A stretch of 64,000 nucleotides of DNA from Dolomedes plantarius (GCA_907164885.2 OU015490.1:97990257-98054256); one strand, 5' to 3'. Shown: positions 51,883 through 63,957, counted from the stretch's first letter. The notes: generated from the letters alone by a model not told the origin. A program made the numbers and translations.

Positions 51883-51886
51883 TTGA

Positions 51887-52974
51887 TATACAGTTTTCCA
51901 AACGTCTATTTTTAAGTGAAGTATTATAAACATCATAAAAAAAATTCCCAGTGCTTCCGATAACCGTCTTATAAAATAAACATAAAATATTTTTAGAGAG
52001 TTTGAAATATTTAAATCTTCTAAACCGTTTCCAAATATATTACTTAAGACAAAAATAACCTTTCAAAACTCTCCACTTTAGCGAGTAGCCAAATTTGATT
52101 TATGCTTAGCTTCCTCTAGAAAAGTAATTTATTATCTCCTTTTCTCACAATTTATTGGAAAAGGAGCACTTTCCGATATTTATTGTTTACGCATTTCCCT
52201 TTAGATATTTTAGCTGTCTTTCAATTATCGTTTCTTGTAGGATACACTGAAGTAAAAGGCTCCCGTATACATAGCGAATTCACAGATACACACATTTAAT
52301 AAGATTATATATAAATCGTATAATGATAAATTATTTTTTGTCTTTAAAATGTCTTTACATAAATTCATTTTCATTTACATTGTCTTTACATTTTTGGTAA
52401 TAGAATATTTTATTACCAAATATTGAGCTATTCTTTCCTTTTTATATTTACAATCAAATTTTTACAAATAAACGCAAAATGTAAATACAAAATTTCCATA
52501 TAAAGGAGAAATAAACTGTGTTGTTTATTTTACGTATCAACTCAAAAATGTATGCCATGAAAGCGCACTTGCTTTTTCATGATAAATTGAAAACAAAAAA
52601 TTTGCACATAAATTGGAAAAATGATTGAAAATGAGATATTTGTTTTATGGATTAGCCGAAACATGTATGTTATGATAGAATACTGAAAGTTAAGTTGCAG
52701 TTATGTGATTTTAAAGGAATATTTCATTCGCTTTGCACAACTGATTTGTTTTTAAGTTTTGATTTTCAAAACGGCATTTGATTGAAAGCACTTATAGTTT
52801 TTTTTTTCTTTCGCCACTTGATTTCAGCGCCATCGATGTGATTGCACGTATTTAGATTTTAAGTTATTAGATTCAGTTTGGTATTCATGAAATACCAACT
52901 AGCAGTAATGTTTGTTTTTCTTTAGAATTAAGTTTGGTTTTGAATTTGGAGCGCTACCGTCACCTTTCTGCTAC
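51887..52974. other. AT-rich DNA, nothing recognised
   Basis: About 1.1 kb without recognised features. Confidence 0.45.
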
Positions 52975-53112
52975 ACGAGGCCTAATTAGATCAACGCCTA
53001 TAGTTTTAAGCCGATTCTGAATGGCTACAAACATCCATGGCAACAGCTGGACTCGAACCCGCAGGATCCGAACTGAATGCCAGCGCCCTAGCCATTCGGT
53101 GATCACCTGGCG
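52975..53112 (-). repeat. tRNA-derived SINE head, minus strand
   Basis: The minus strand reads CACCGAATGGCTAGGGCGC (box A region) and GCGGGTTCGAGTCCAGC (box B). The body after it (GCCATTCAGAATCGG) is short. There is no acceptor-stem pairing, so it is not a functional tRNA. Confidence 0.65.
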
Positions 53113-53565
53113 AATTAAGTTAGGAACAAAGTAAAATGGATGTCTTTGGTTTAAGCTTCGTGCTAAAATAGCATTGTGATTCTGTTCTAAATGTTTGAAC
53201 TGTCTATATGTGTGTGAAATAAAATACCTTTTCTTTTGTGTCGTTACGCATGGATGATTATGTACTGCCGTTCATTATCAATGAATTTCTATCAACAATA
53301 ATTCGACGATGAGAACATTGGACTTCTATTTACAGTAGTTCTGTTCTATATTAAATCTCAAACTAAAAAGAAATATTCCGTATTTTGCTTTTTCAAACAA
53401 TACTCATATTAGGTTGATGAAATTGTATTTTACGTGGCATTATACTTCCTTTCATGACTTATTTCCTCATTTCAGGACTTTCAGCCTATTAGTATGTTAA
53501 CTTAATTCTTTCTTCCCGAAACGGCAACGAAATTGCAATAAAATCAACATCATAACTTTCATCGT

Positions 53566-54820
53566 GACACAGTAGTATTGGTACCCTATCAAAACGCAGT
53601 TTTTCTGGTTGTATGGTAATGTCGAAAAAATTTCAAATTGAGTAAGTAACGAGATCTGGCTGGCTGGACATGGGGACTTTATTACACAGGATATCTTGAC
53701 ATGAAATAAACATACCTAACTGACGATCACATTTTAAGATCACGGACAGTTATCACATAGTTACAGAAACACAGTAGTACTAGTACCCTATCAAAACGAA
53801 GTTATTTTGACCATATAGTAAATGTAAGAATATGGCAAACTGAGTAAATAGCGAGATCTGGATGGCTGGACATGGACTTTATTACACAGGATGTATTTAC
53901 ACGAAATAAACATACCTAACTGACGATCACATTTTAAGATCACGGACAGTTATCACATAGAAACACAGTAGTACTAGTACTAGTACCCTATCAAAACGAA
54001 GTTATTTTGATCATATAGTAAATGTAAGAATATGGCAAACTGAGTAAATAGCGAGATCTGGCTGGCTGGACATGGGCTTTATTACACAGGATGTATTTAC
54101 ACGAAATAAACATACCTAACTGACGATCACATTTTAAGATCACGTACAGTTATCTCATAGTTACAGAAACACAGTAGTACTAGTACCCTATCAAAACGAA
54201 GTTATTTTGACCATATAGTAAATGTAAGAATATGGCAAACTGAGTAAATAGCGAGATCTGGCTGGCTGGACATGGACTTTATTACACAGGATGTATTTAC
54301 ACGAAATAAACATACCTAACTGACGATCACATTTTAAGATCACGGACATTTATCACATAGAAACACAGTAGTACTAGTACCCTATCAAAACGAAGTTATT
54401 TTGACCATATAGTAAATGTAAGAATATGGCAAATTGAGTAAATAGCAAAATTTGGCTGGCTGGACATGGACTTTATTACACAGGATGTATTTACACGAAA
54501 TAAACATAAATAACTGACAATCACATTTTAAGATCACGGACAGTTATCACATAGAAACACAGTAGTACTAGTACTAGTACCCTATCAAAACGAAGTTAAT
54601 TTGACCATATAGTAAATGTAAGAATATGGCAAACTGAGTAAATAGCGAGATCTGGCTGGCTGGACATGGACTTTATTACACAGGATATATTTACAAGAAA
54701 TAAACATACCCAACGGACGATCACATTTTAAGATCCCGTACAGTTATCACATAGTTACAGGAACACAGTAGTATCGGTACCCTATCAAGATGCAGTTATT
54801 CTGGTTCTATGGCAAATGTA
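53566..54820. repeat. Satellite array, ~200-bp unit, six-plus copies
   Basis: CCTATCAAAACGAAGTTATT recurs at about 53586, 53787, 53987, 54187, 54381, 54581 and 54781 (last diverged), a period of 194-201 bp. Each unit also has GCGAGATCTGGCTGGCTGGA, CTTTATTACACAGGAT and TGACGATCACATTTTAAGAT. Length differs mainly through the number of GTACTA steps before CCCTATC and the presence of GTTACA. The outer units are the most diverged, as in tandem arrays homogenised from the middle. Confidence 0.92.
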
Positions 54821-54828
54821 AAAAAAAA

Positions 54829-54900
54829 AAAAAAATAATTGTGCGGTCGGGGGACCCCCGACAGGAACGAAGTTCCTTACGTTATTCTTTCAACTCTAAA
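54829..54900 (+). repeat. Dispersed GC-hairpin repeat, copy 2
   Basis: After an A run the sequence has the perfect palindromic hairpin GTCGGGGGACCCCCGAC, then AGGAACGAAGTTCCT and TTCAACTCTAAACG. It is the reverse-oriented partner of 2766-2835. It directly abuts the satellite array. Confidence 0.65.
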
Positions 54901-55016
54901 CGTGATTTAATATGTAGATTTCTATTGATTATATTAGTGTATTTTTGTCACGCCAAAAAGCGCAGCCCTCTTTTATTCAACCAACTCTCTCTCTCTCTAC
55001 GATTTGTATAATGTAA

Positions 55017-55083
55017 TATATATGCATATATATATATATATTATATATATATAAATATACATATATATATATACATATATATG

Positions 55084-55146
<63 letters not shown>
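55017..55146. repeat. Imperfect (TA)n microsatellite
   Basis: TA tracts interrupted by ATGCAT, AAAT and GTGTGT, ending about 12 bp before a mariner end. Confidence 0.92.
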
Positions 55147-55152
<6 letters not shown>

Positions 55153-55159
55153 TAATATA

Positions 55160-56650
55160 CCGGGTGGCCATAATTAAACTGACAGTGCTCACAGTGTTCT
55201 GTAGCGCGATCTATTTGCGAGAATGACGCCACAATTTGTAGGAAGATTAAACAAGACGGGGGACGAAGGATTCCGCGAAAAAATAAATTAGTTTCAAAAG
55301 TCACCGCTAGGGGAATATTTGGCGATGTGTAATAGAAAATACAGTGTTAACAAATGCAAATCAATACGGAAATTACCTTCTATTTTGCATTCAAATGAGG
55401 TTCAATGTGGCTGCCGTTGTTGTGGACCACATATTGCATTCTGTGCACAGTATGCACAACAGCAGAAAGTAACATGTCAGCAGGAATCTCCAGTACAGTC
55501 CGTGATATGTTATCCTTCAACGTAGCCAGGTCCTGGACCACTCCTTGATAGACCTTGGACTTAAGGTAACCCCATAGCCAGAAGTCGCATGGGGTAAGAT
55601 CAGGCGACCGAGGTGGCCATGCAGTTGGAAAGTAGCGGCTAATGACTCTTTCTGTTGTGAATTTCTGTCGTAGCAGCTGTTGCACCCGTACAGCAACGTG
55701 TGGAGGGGCTCCATCTTGCATGAATATGATTTCCCCCAGGCATTGTGTTTGCTGAAGTGCCGGAATGACAAAGCTGTTCAACATGTGGCGATATTTCTCT
55801 CCGGTAACAGAACAGGTTTCCGGTCCTGTCGGGGTAATGTTCTCATAGAAGAATGGACCTACGATAAATTCCGCTGTGAACCCACACCAAACAGTTACCT
55901 TTGGTGAATGTAAGGGAATTTCTGTGACTGCATGTGGTGATTTATCATCCCAAATTCGGCAGTTCTGGGTATTCACAGTTCCATGCAGGTAAAAGTGGGC
56001 CTCGTCTCCCCATAAGATTTTCCACGGCCAAGCATCATCCACCTACATTCTGGCAAGAAAGGTGAGAGCAAAAGTCAATCGCTTATCATGGTCGGGGTAC
56101 AGTAACTCCTGTAAACGGCTGATCTTGTACGGATAGAAGCTGATAATCTTTCGTAAGATTTTCCATACCGTACTGTAAGGAATATCCATATTCCGAACTA
56201 ATCCACGAGCGCTAGAGGTGGCAGCAATATTGTCTGGTCCTCTGTCGACAATCGCCATGGCAACTGCTTCGATTGTATCCTGTGGTACAGGTTTTCGTCC
56301 TCTGCCTGACTGAACCTTCAGAGAACCTGTTTTCTCAAACGTCGCAACTATTGCTTTTAGCCCATTAACTGACACAGGACCGTTACCTTTACGCATTTTT
56401 TGTGCGTTCTAAAAGCACGAAGAGCGGCTGACGCGTTGCACTGGTTGAGGTAAAAGAATTTGACCAGGAACGCACGCTCGACTAAAAAAGGAGACATTGC
56501 ACATAAACTTTCAATCCGATTGATTCGAAACGTAACACATTGCCTTTTAAAACCCAAGTAGCTGGAACTGTGCCAATGGATGTAACGTGAAATTTGAATA
56601 AAGACTGACATAAAGACAGTTAAACCTGACATAAAGACAGTTAAAGCTCA
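55160..56650 (-). mobile_element. Mariner-like element, right end uncertain
   Basis: The left terminus CCGGGTGGCCATAATTAAAC follows TA (55158-55159). A matching terminus in the opposite sense occurs at 14281-14292. The expected inverted right end is not visible: at 56605-56648 there are instead two tandem copies of CTGACATAAAGACAGTTAAA. The right end may therefore be lost or disguised by duplication. Confidence 0.7.
55380..56497 (-). pseudogene. Mariner-like transposase with one stop and one frameshift
   Basis: From MSPFLVERAFLVKFFYLNQC (ATG at 56497) the N-terminal HTH reads NASAALRAFRTHKK. A one-base shift in an A-run near 56396 then moves to MRKGNGPVSVNGLKAIVATF. The next blocks are SGRGRKPVPQDTIEAVAMAI and VWKILRKIISFYPYKI. 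A TAG at 56043-56045 separates LTFLARM from VDDAWPWKILWGDEAHF, which holds the first Asp. The second lies in FMQDGAPPHVA and the third in SPDLTPCDFWLWGYL (mariner-type D). The C-terminus ends EPHLNAK. With only two breaks it is the best-preserved mariner reading here after the Tc1 at 35229. Confidence 0.9.
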
Positions 56651-57540
56651 TCTACTCAAAAAATATGGAAGCGATATAATAATTACCTTTTCTCCAAACA
56701 AGAAGCTGGTAGTGTGTTTCAAAAACACAGGGTATAAAATTTTAAATGATGCTTGGTACCAGCAGGCGTTAAAAAATGAACAAGAGGAAAGAATCCGGAT
56801 TATTAAGACGGCTGCTGCAATTGTTGTTGAGGATATCCGGAGCCAGGTTTATGAGACAGAACAGTACCCCTCACCTGATAAATTTTTGGAAGGAAATGAG
56901 GAACTCATTCCTGAAAGTCTCCGTACATTTATGGAAACAGTTGTACTAAACAAAAAACGTGGGGACCATGATATGTGGAAGAAGAACAACACAGCACTGG
57001 CTCATAGTCTTGTAGCAGTAGCGAGGCCCAGATCATTCGTTTCACCAGTCCTCGTAGGGTTGGCAGTGTTTCTGTACAAGAAGTACGGCTCAAGGAAATT
57101 AGTCGATGTGGTTTCCTCATTGGGATTTTGTTCGACTTACACAGAGGCTGTCCGCCTGGAAGCATCAGCTGTCAGCAGCGATCCACTGAAAGTTAACCAG
57201 CCGTGTTTTTCACAGCAGGTGTACGATGATGCTGATTTTAATGTACATACAATCGACGGATGCAGCACCTTTCGAGTCATGGGTACAGACTGAAGAACAG
57301 ACTGAAGAAATACGCCTACATGATGCGGAAGGTATGTCTAATCTCACAATCTATTTCGTAATCACTCATCTCTCCTTAAGATATGATCACAAGTTGATGT
57401 TTTCTCACCACCTCTTTCATTTTCCAGATGAACAAGCCCGACTCTGACGACAGAACAACCCGAACCTGTGCCAGGACTCGCCGCCTTCGAAGAACCTCAG
57501 CCAGGACCCTCTAAACGACAACGGCTCATATAATAATGTA
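56640..57540 (+). pseudogene. Uncharacterised mobile-element-type gene, fragment
   Basis: The frame open to 57293 contains IKTAAAIVVEDIRSQVYETE, VAVARPRSFVSPVLVGLAVF, GSRKLVDVVSSLGFCSTYTE and a block QQVYDDADFNVHTIDGCSTF followed by RVMG. I recall similar uncharacterised proteins, repeated in many arthropod genomes, with D-N-x-D-x-N-x-x-T-x-D-G-x-x-T-F-H-x-M-G. The catalytic role is unknown to me. In-frame similarity extends upstream of the first listed Met (VKAHLLKKYGSDIIITFSPN from about 56637), so the 5' end is missing, probably lost to the mariner. After the stop at 57291 another frame reads ESWVQTEEQTEEIRLHDAE up to a splice-like GTATGT (57333); TTTTCCAG ends at 57427 and a P/E-rich tail ending PGPSKRQRLI follows. 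The tail is out of frame with the spliced reading, so the copy is decayed. Confidence 0.5.
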
Positions 57541-58228
57541 ATATATGATCATATGTATTGTAATACAATATAATAAAATGCAATAATTTTTCAAGATTTT
57601 TCTTTGGAATTTCAACTTTTTTGTAACAATTACAACTAATTTGTACAATTTCGGACTTCTTTAAATAACTTGAACATTATTTTATTTTTGAAAAAATTAC
57701 CTGTACCTCTACATATACTATCTAAATAAGGTATGTGCAGAGAACTGGGAGGAATTCACTAATTGACAGCCATTAATAATAAATTAGAATTTTGGAGTGG
57801 AAAAAGTTTGTTTTTGTGGAGACAGCCGAAATACGCCAATTTTCAAATAGCGCTTGAGCCAAAACGGTCCGTCAGAGAAAAAAAACTAACTAGTGAAATT
57901 TGTAGGAAATTTTATGTACTTTAATTTTGATAAATGGGGTTATATACGAAAAGTTGATAGTTTCCGAGTTATAAGCAAAAAACCACCAAAAAATGAAAAT
58001 GTTTACCTTTTTTTGCCTTTTCTTCAATGTTGCGTCACGAAATTTTGTTAACAAACCTCAGATTCGGATTCAGCACCCCAAAAAACATATAAAATGAAAG
58101 AAATCAAAACTACCCCAAAATTTTCCTCCGAAAAACACAATTTGACTGGACTATGAATGAAAGGGGAAAAAGACTAGATTTAGGCGTTTTCACTGTGCAA
58201 ACGGCGCCCCTCAAAGGCTTATAGGATG
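57541..58228. other. Unrecognised AT-rich DNA
   Basis: No gene was recognised; it may be the 3' region of the element to the left. Confidence 0.4.
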
Positions 58229-58236
58229 GTACATTG

Positions 58237-58629
58237 CAGAGGTGGGGAACGCGCGGCCTCCTTGATCTTCGTATGCGGCCTTCATAAAAGCTAGCACTTG
58301 TATTAATTAATACTTAATTTTATAGATTACAATAATATAGAACGGCATGAATGTATGTACGCAGGCTTCGCGTTACGAAGCTTCATCCACATATTCAATT
58401 ACTTTCAAGCAAGAAACAAATGCAAGTATCCCACTAACTTAAATATTCCATCGGATTTTACAATTATTTTAGGAATGTTTGCTATGTCAGTTATTTATAA
58501 TATAATAATATTATTTTTCTATTGTATTTCTTTATAATGTTAAAATTATTTAAAAATACTTCTACTTTATTATTTTTATTTGAAGTGGTATTTAAATATG
58601 TAGTTGTTTATTAAAATTTTAAAATCTGG

Positions 58630-58679
<50 letters not shown>

Positions 58680-59047
58680 CTGTATCTGCTTGTGCTTACA
58701 TAAATAAAAATACCCACAGTGAAATATAAAAAATTACAGTGGTACCTATGAATACAATAATTTTTTAAAAAAAATAATTATTAATGATTAATGTTATAGC
58801 AAGTTTTTACCCTTATGTGAATACAAAAATATTTTATATTGTAACTTTTTAAGTCAAATAATAAATAAATAAGGACTTAATTTTTCTTTGTTATTTTTAT
58901 ATATAATGCACCAAATTGTTAAAACTATACCTGACTATAATAATATCATAAATCTTGCATTTATAGGTACATCAACTTCATGCGTCCTCCTTTATTACTA
59001 CCTAATTTACATGTGGCATCTAATGGTAAAAAGGTTCCCCACCTCTG
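58237..59047. mobile_element. Non-autonomous hAT element, 811 bp
   Basis: Ends CAGAGGTGGGGAACGCG and (reverse) CAGAGGTGGGGAACCTT. Flanking octamers GTACATTG (58229-58236) and GTATAGTG (59048-59055) agree at 6 of 8 positions, consistent with an old 8-bp duplication. The interior is AT-rich with a (TA)n tract at 58634-58669 and a GCGGCC-bearing left subterminus. No transposase frame remains. Confidence 0.85.
58631..58678. repeat. (TA)n(TG)n microsatellite inside the hAT
   Basis: About 20 TA units followed by TG units. Confidence 0.9.
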
Positions 59048-59204
59048 GTATAGTGGCAAGGTGTTTGTTTGCATAGTGTGCTTGATTGAGGAATAAAGCA
59101 TTCGGGGCGGAATATTCACATAACATAATCAGTAAAAAATCAGCAAGGTCAGAAAAATATAAAAAATATATATTTCCACATTCACCAATCTTATCGAAAC
59201 ACCC

Positions 59205-59275
59205 GTGGACAAGAGGTCGCGTCTTGCATTACCAATCGGTAGTTTTCAAGTTCGATCCACTCTCGACGAACACTC
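59205..59275 (+). repeat. Possible tRNA-like SINE fragment
   Basis: GGACAAGAGGTCGCGTC and AGTTCGATCCACTC resemble degraded boxes A and B. No body or tail is seen. Confidence 0.35.
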
Positions 59276-59279
59276 TTAA

Positions 59280-59445
59280 CCTGTAGATAATGGGGCTCAT
59301 TTTCCCGTATCCCTCTTTAGAACGGAAATTTCAGATCCCCTTTGTGAGAATGGCTATTAAGGGATTCATATTCATTCATATATATATATATATATATATA
59401 TATTCATTCTTGGGATACATGCTATCCCAACCCGTAAGGAAAAGG
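59280..59445. mobile_element. TTAA MITE with (TA)n centre, 166 bp
   Basis: Ends CCTGTAGATAATGGGG and (reverse) CCTTTTCCTTACGGG, flanked by TTAA at 59276-59279 and 59446-59449. The centre is a (TA)n tract (59377-59402) followed by TTCATTCTTGGGATAC. It is the Tc1-free counterpart of 34877-36484. Confidence 0.75.
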
Positions 59446-59449
59446 TTAA

Positions 59450-59890
59450 ACTATTTTTCACTTGTTTTAAATTTCTGTAACCTTTGTTTCTGGTTCAAGA
59501 AGTTTCTTGAACCACTTTAACTTCTCTAGGTAAGCGCCCGTAAAAATTTGTATAATGTCTCCTTCCGGTTTAACCATTTTCTAGGACATTCTATGGAGAG
59601 TATATAAGTCTTTATCCCTCTGGAAGCAGTCTGTACTGAGAGTTGCTGCTAATAAAATTCCTGTTCCCATTATCTACGAGTCGTAATTCCAATCACTTAA
59701 CATCTTCGTGGCAATATATATAACAGACAAAACCCTGTATATTTGATGTAAGAAGTCTCCAATTTGCTAGATAGTTGCAAAAGAGTGTAGGAAGAATGAG
59801 ATGGATATATTTCCTGTAATAAAATTCCCTCACATCACCATATTATTAAATGTACAGTTCTGAATAAGATCTTACAACTTTACTTCTCCC
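59450..59890. other. Unrecognised DNA
   Basis: No motif was recognised. It may include the 5' end of the Tc1 relic that follows. Confidence 0.4.
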
Positions 59891-59929
59891 CAGTCCAGGA
59901 GTCCGAGGCCCTCTGTCAAACGTATGGAG

Positions 59930-61330
59930 AGATGTGTTGACCTTTAGCATGGTGAAGACATTACCCTTGTACCAGACTTCAGTGGAGTCTTCACGCAGGA
60001 GTCTCGCTTCGACCTGGCCACTGATCCTTGACATACCTTCCACTGGAGAGAACCTGGGACCCGATTTCATACCTCCAACATCTGAGAAAAGGATGCTATG
60101 GCAGCGCAGGTGTCATGTCCTGGCCAGGCATCGCGTTGGACGGCCACACTTATCTCTATGTGTTTGACAGAGGGTCCCTGACTGGTGAGAGATATAGGGA
60201 TAAGATCTTACTTTCAGAGGTGCAGTTGGACCCCGGCTCATTTTTATAGACGACAAAGGTCTTCCACATAAGGATCACCTATTCGAAGATTATCTTGAAA
60301 TAGTCGACGGATTGGCCAGCAAGATATCCGGACCTAGACCGGAGTCACCAAGTCTGTAACTCTCTTGGGAGGCTAAATGCAGCTCGCTATCACCCTCCGA
60401 GAAACGTCCATAATCAGAAAACAACGTTGTTTCTGGCGTTGGACCGACTGCCACAGGGACTTAAAGTGACTGCCTACGTTCGGAGTCAATTTTTTTAAAA
60501 TAATTTTTTTAAAGATTTTTTGGTCTTTTATGGTAAAATAGCACTTTAAAATTGATAAAAGGAAAAAAAAAACTTACCTGTAAATAGCATACTTTATGAT
60601 AAATTGGTCAATTTGAAGTAATTTTTAATGAAATTTAGCTAAACTGCCTATCATTCTGCACAAAATCCTAATGCTATTATTTTAATTTCCTTCTCACACA
60701 TGATACATATGACAGTTATCTTCAAAATGACCTACAATTTAAGAGAAATTTTAAAATGCAAAAATAATACACGCAATTTTATGTTCCAATATGAAAATTT
60801 TCTCCGATTCGTCATTCCTTTCCTTATAAAATCAGCCGCAAATAAAAAACTATTAATTATACACCAATTTTTGTGCGTCATTTCATTAACAATAGCATCT
60901 AAATCATTCCTTGAAAGTTTTATAAATTTATATACATTATTATGTCAGACATCAGGATAACCGTAGAGATTTGTGCTAAAAAACATAATTCTGAGAAAAA
61001 CGCATTTAAAGTTGTTTCTCACTTCAATTTTGTAGCAGAAGATGATTTTTTTCAATAGCTATAACTCTCCTTCTAAATGATGTAGAATGAAAATCAAAAC
61101 AGTTTTGAAAAGAGAAAAGATTGAGTTACACGATTCTTGCAAAACATGAAATTGACCAAAATAGTCAAAAAATGACATTTACAATGTAGGTAGTCACTTT
61201 AACAAACTGCAACGTTTCCAGTATTGCATTGCGCTGTTAGAGCTGTATGAGTGTGAGAGGGGGCCATACAGCATATTAGAATAGTTTTTTGTTCGTTTTT
61301 GCAACGTGGGTTTTGTGTATGCTTTCAATG
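59930..61330 (+). pseudogene. Degenerate Tc1-like transposase, split by a TTAA element
   Basis: Fragments in several frames follow the Tc1 catalytic domain: FTQESRFDLATD (first acidic position, with Asp replaced by Gln), FHWREPGTRFHTSNI, VMSWPGIALDGHTYLYVFDR followed by GSLTGERYRDKILL, FIDDKGLPHKDHLFEDYLE (second Asp region) and LFLALDRLPQGL. The reading breaks at TTAA (60462) and resumes after 61202 with a C-terminal tail LELYECERGPYSI. The TIRs were not identified. Confidence 0.7.
60466..61198. mobile_element. TTAA element, 733 bp, inside the Tc1 relic
   Basis: Ends AGTGACTGCCTACGTTCGGA and (reverse) AGTGACTACCTACATTG, flanked by exact TTAA at 60462-60465 and 61199-61202. The TACGTTCGGA part of the left end resembles the end at 20426, so the families are probably related. 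A frame at 60700-60960 has no motif. The segment 60500-60690 is shared with the Helitron at 24340-24560. Confidence 0.87.
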
Positions 61331-61459
61331 ATGAGCCTAACTGACGATCGTGAGTGCGTACAATGACTGTTGTAGAGTTCAATATTTTCTCTTATAAAAG
61401 TGTGTATCCACACCAAATTTCAATCAAATCTGTCCATAAGTTTTCCAGAGATTAGACAA

Positions 61460-62657
61460 AATTTGAAAATTCTCTTAATTACCATTATGGAATCGTGGGC
61501 CAGAGCTACTAAAACTTAATGAAAATAATTCAAAAACACGAAACTGAGACTTGCTTACTATATATACAAAAGGCTTTATTAAAACCTCGAATAGTATTTA
61601 CAAGAAAGTATATTGTATACAAGATCATTAATTTCAATGGCGAACCAAAGCCAAAATCAGATTACACCACGGTCTCTGTCTCAAGCAAGAGCAACCCCGT
61701 GCATCTCTCGGAAAAACAGGCCTCAGCCTTTACAACACGACCGCTCTCAGCGTCGTCGGCACAGCAAAAGTCCCCCCGAGACAAAGAGCAACCGCCCTTT
61801 TTAACACCTCCTCCGATTCTTTCTCGAAAGGCCTCGAATCTGACCAGAGGCAATTAATATCCCTCATTTCCGTGTTCTCTGCGTCACTTCCGCTCGTGCC
61901 TTCCTCTGACTGTCATTTCTCACTTAGGCGACACTCATAAACGCCCCTATTGTCCAGGCGCGGGCTCCTATCCTCCATCGGCCATTCATCTCTCCTCTGT
62001 TTCCAAATTACTTGGCAGTTGCCATCGGGTCATGGTTAACCTGCAACATATGGGACTTTCTGGAACGAAAAAATGTCATTATTATGTCTTTCCTTTATTG
62101 TTCCTTAAAGTTCTTAGAAGAGCATATGTGGGGGGCAGACAATGAAGTCCACCGCTTGTGAAAAAGGGTCTGCCGATATGAACCATGTTTTTATTAACTG
62201 GCTTTCTTGTTTGTGTATGTGTTTGTATGTTTGTCCAGTACAAATCTTGCAATCCATTTTTAAATAACTTCCTGACAAGATAGACATTAGAAACTTTTAG
62301 AATAGATCAGAACACGGTGACAATGCATTTTTTAATGCTTTTAGCCATCTTTAAGCAGATTTTTACCATGTTTTTAGTATTTTCAGTAAATTTTGTTTTG
62401 TAGACTAGTGTAGCCATCTGTTGGCCTGGACAGGTACGAAAAGTTAACTTCGAATTAACTTTATTTTCTTTCAAGTGATATGATGATTCATCAAAAAATT
62501 TTAAAAAAAGTATTTATTAATACATAGAATTGTCAATTTTATATGATTCAACAGAAAATTTAAAAACATGGTATATAAAAAATTCTTTTTATCTTGTAAT
62601 TATTTTGAACACCAGTGTGTGTGTGTATGAATAATAATCATTAACCATTAAATGATA
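61460..62657. other. Unrecognised DNA with a GC-richer patch
   Basis: 61630-62040 is GC-richer than its surroundings, and overlapping frames on both strands are open for 60-110 codons without motifs. It could be an old LTR, but no partner is present. Confidence 0.4.
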
Positions 62658-62659
62658 TA

Positions 62660-63957
62660 CAGAGGCTCATTTTTTAGACGATTTTGGTAAGCGATAATAA
62701 AAAATCGTTTGCTGCAAAAGAAATAATTGCAATTGTACTATGTTTTTAAAAGTCAAAATTATCGTCAGCGGCTTGAAAGTTTTGTTTTTATTCAAAATGG
62801 CGTTTTTAACAAAGCAGTGGTTCGAAGACTACATTTAGGCTCTTTCCGAAGAGAAATATGTATACTCCATTATCCAAAAACGATGTGAGTAATGGTTTTG
62901 TGATATCTAAGGCGTCGATAGGTAATATCGTCAACAAGAAAGGAGAAAAAAAAACGTCAAATTGGAGCCTCAAGTGGGACAAAAATTCCAAACATGTATC
63001 CAAGTATAAAACGGACATTTTCGACTATTGCAAAGGTACGTTGTTTAATGTTAAAAGAAAATCTCCGTAGTCAAAGGACAGTTGCAAAATCATTAAAATG
63101 TTCGGTGTCCACTGTAAACAAAATGATAAACGTTGATTTAAATCTTAAGAAAGCGAAAAGACGCAATGTGCATCGTCTTCTTCCAAATCATATCGCTGAA
63201 AGCAGGACACGCTGCAGAATTCTATATGAGAAACCCTTATCCAAAGAAAAATGGAAAACAATTGTCACAATAGATGAATCATGGGTGTATTTAAAAGATT
63301 GCAACAAAAAAAGAGCCATTTATTATCATAAAAGGGGAGAAAAAATTTAAGTACATAGTTCAAAGAATCGAAAGAAAGTTTTTCTATGGGATTCATGATT
63401 GTTGCTGGTTTTTCTTATAATGGCAAGTTAAAAATAAACATAGTGGAAAAAATGTCCAGATTAACTCGAAATACTATCAGGAACATATTTTATCGCCAAT
63501 TTTTCTGAATAAAATAACATCGCTTTACCCACAGTGCCATCAATCTGTGAGATTAAATCAGGACAAACAGGACAAATCAGTCCCACATCAAAATCCACTG
63601 TAAATTTCCTAAAAGAAATGGAACAAAAAACTGGTATCAAGGTCATACCCTTCACTGATATCCCTACTAAATCTCCTGATGTATCACCTATGGATTTTTG
63701 TCCTTTCGGACATTTAAAATCTGCATTATCCAAACGTCTTCCCAAAACCCTTACAGGACTCTGGAAAGCTGTTCAGGAGGAATGGGATAGAATACCTCTT
63801 CTGACACTTCAAAAGGCATTATTATCCTGGAAACTGCGGTGTCGAAACATAGTTCAGAATAAGGTGATGTCCAATAGAACATTTAGAACACAAGAATTTT
63901 ATGTAATTCAGTTTTGTGAATACAATATACATCGTCTAAAGAAATGTGTGAACAGCC

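Noticed and set aside
60700..60960. 86-codon frame inside the TTAA element
   Set aside because: No domain is visible and it is not preserved in the shared segment at 24340, so it is probably chance.
61519..61857. 112-codon frame with Pro/Ser-rich end
   Set aside because: The opposite strand is equally open and no motif is visible; it lies in a GC-richer patch that raises open-frame length.
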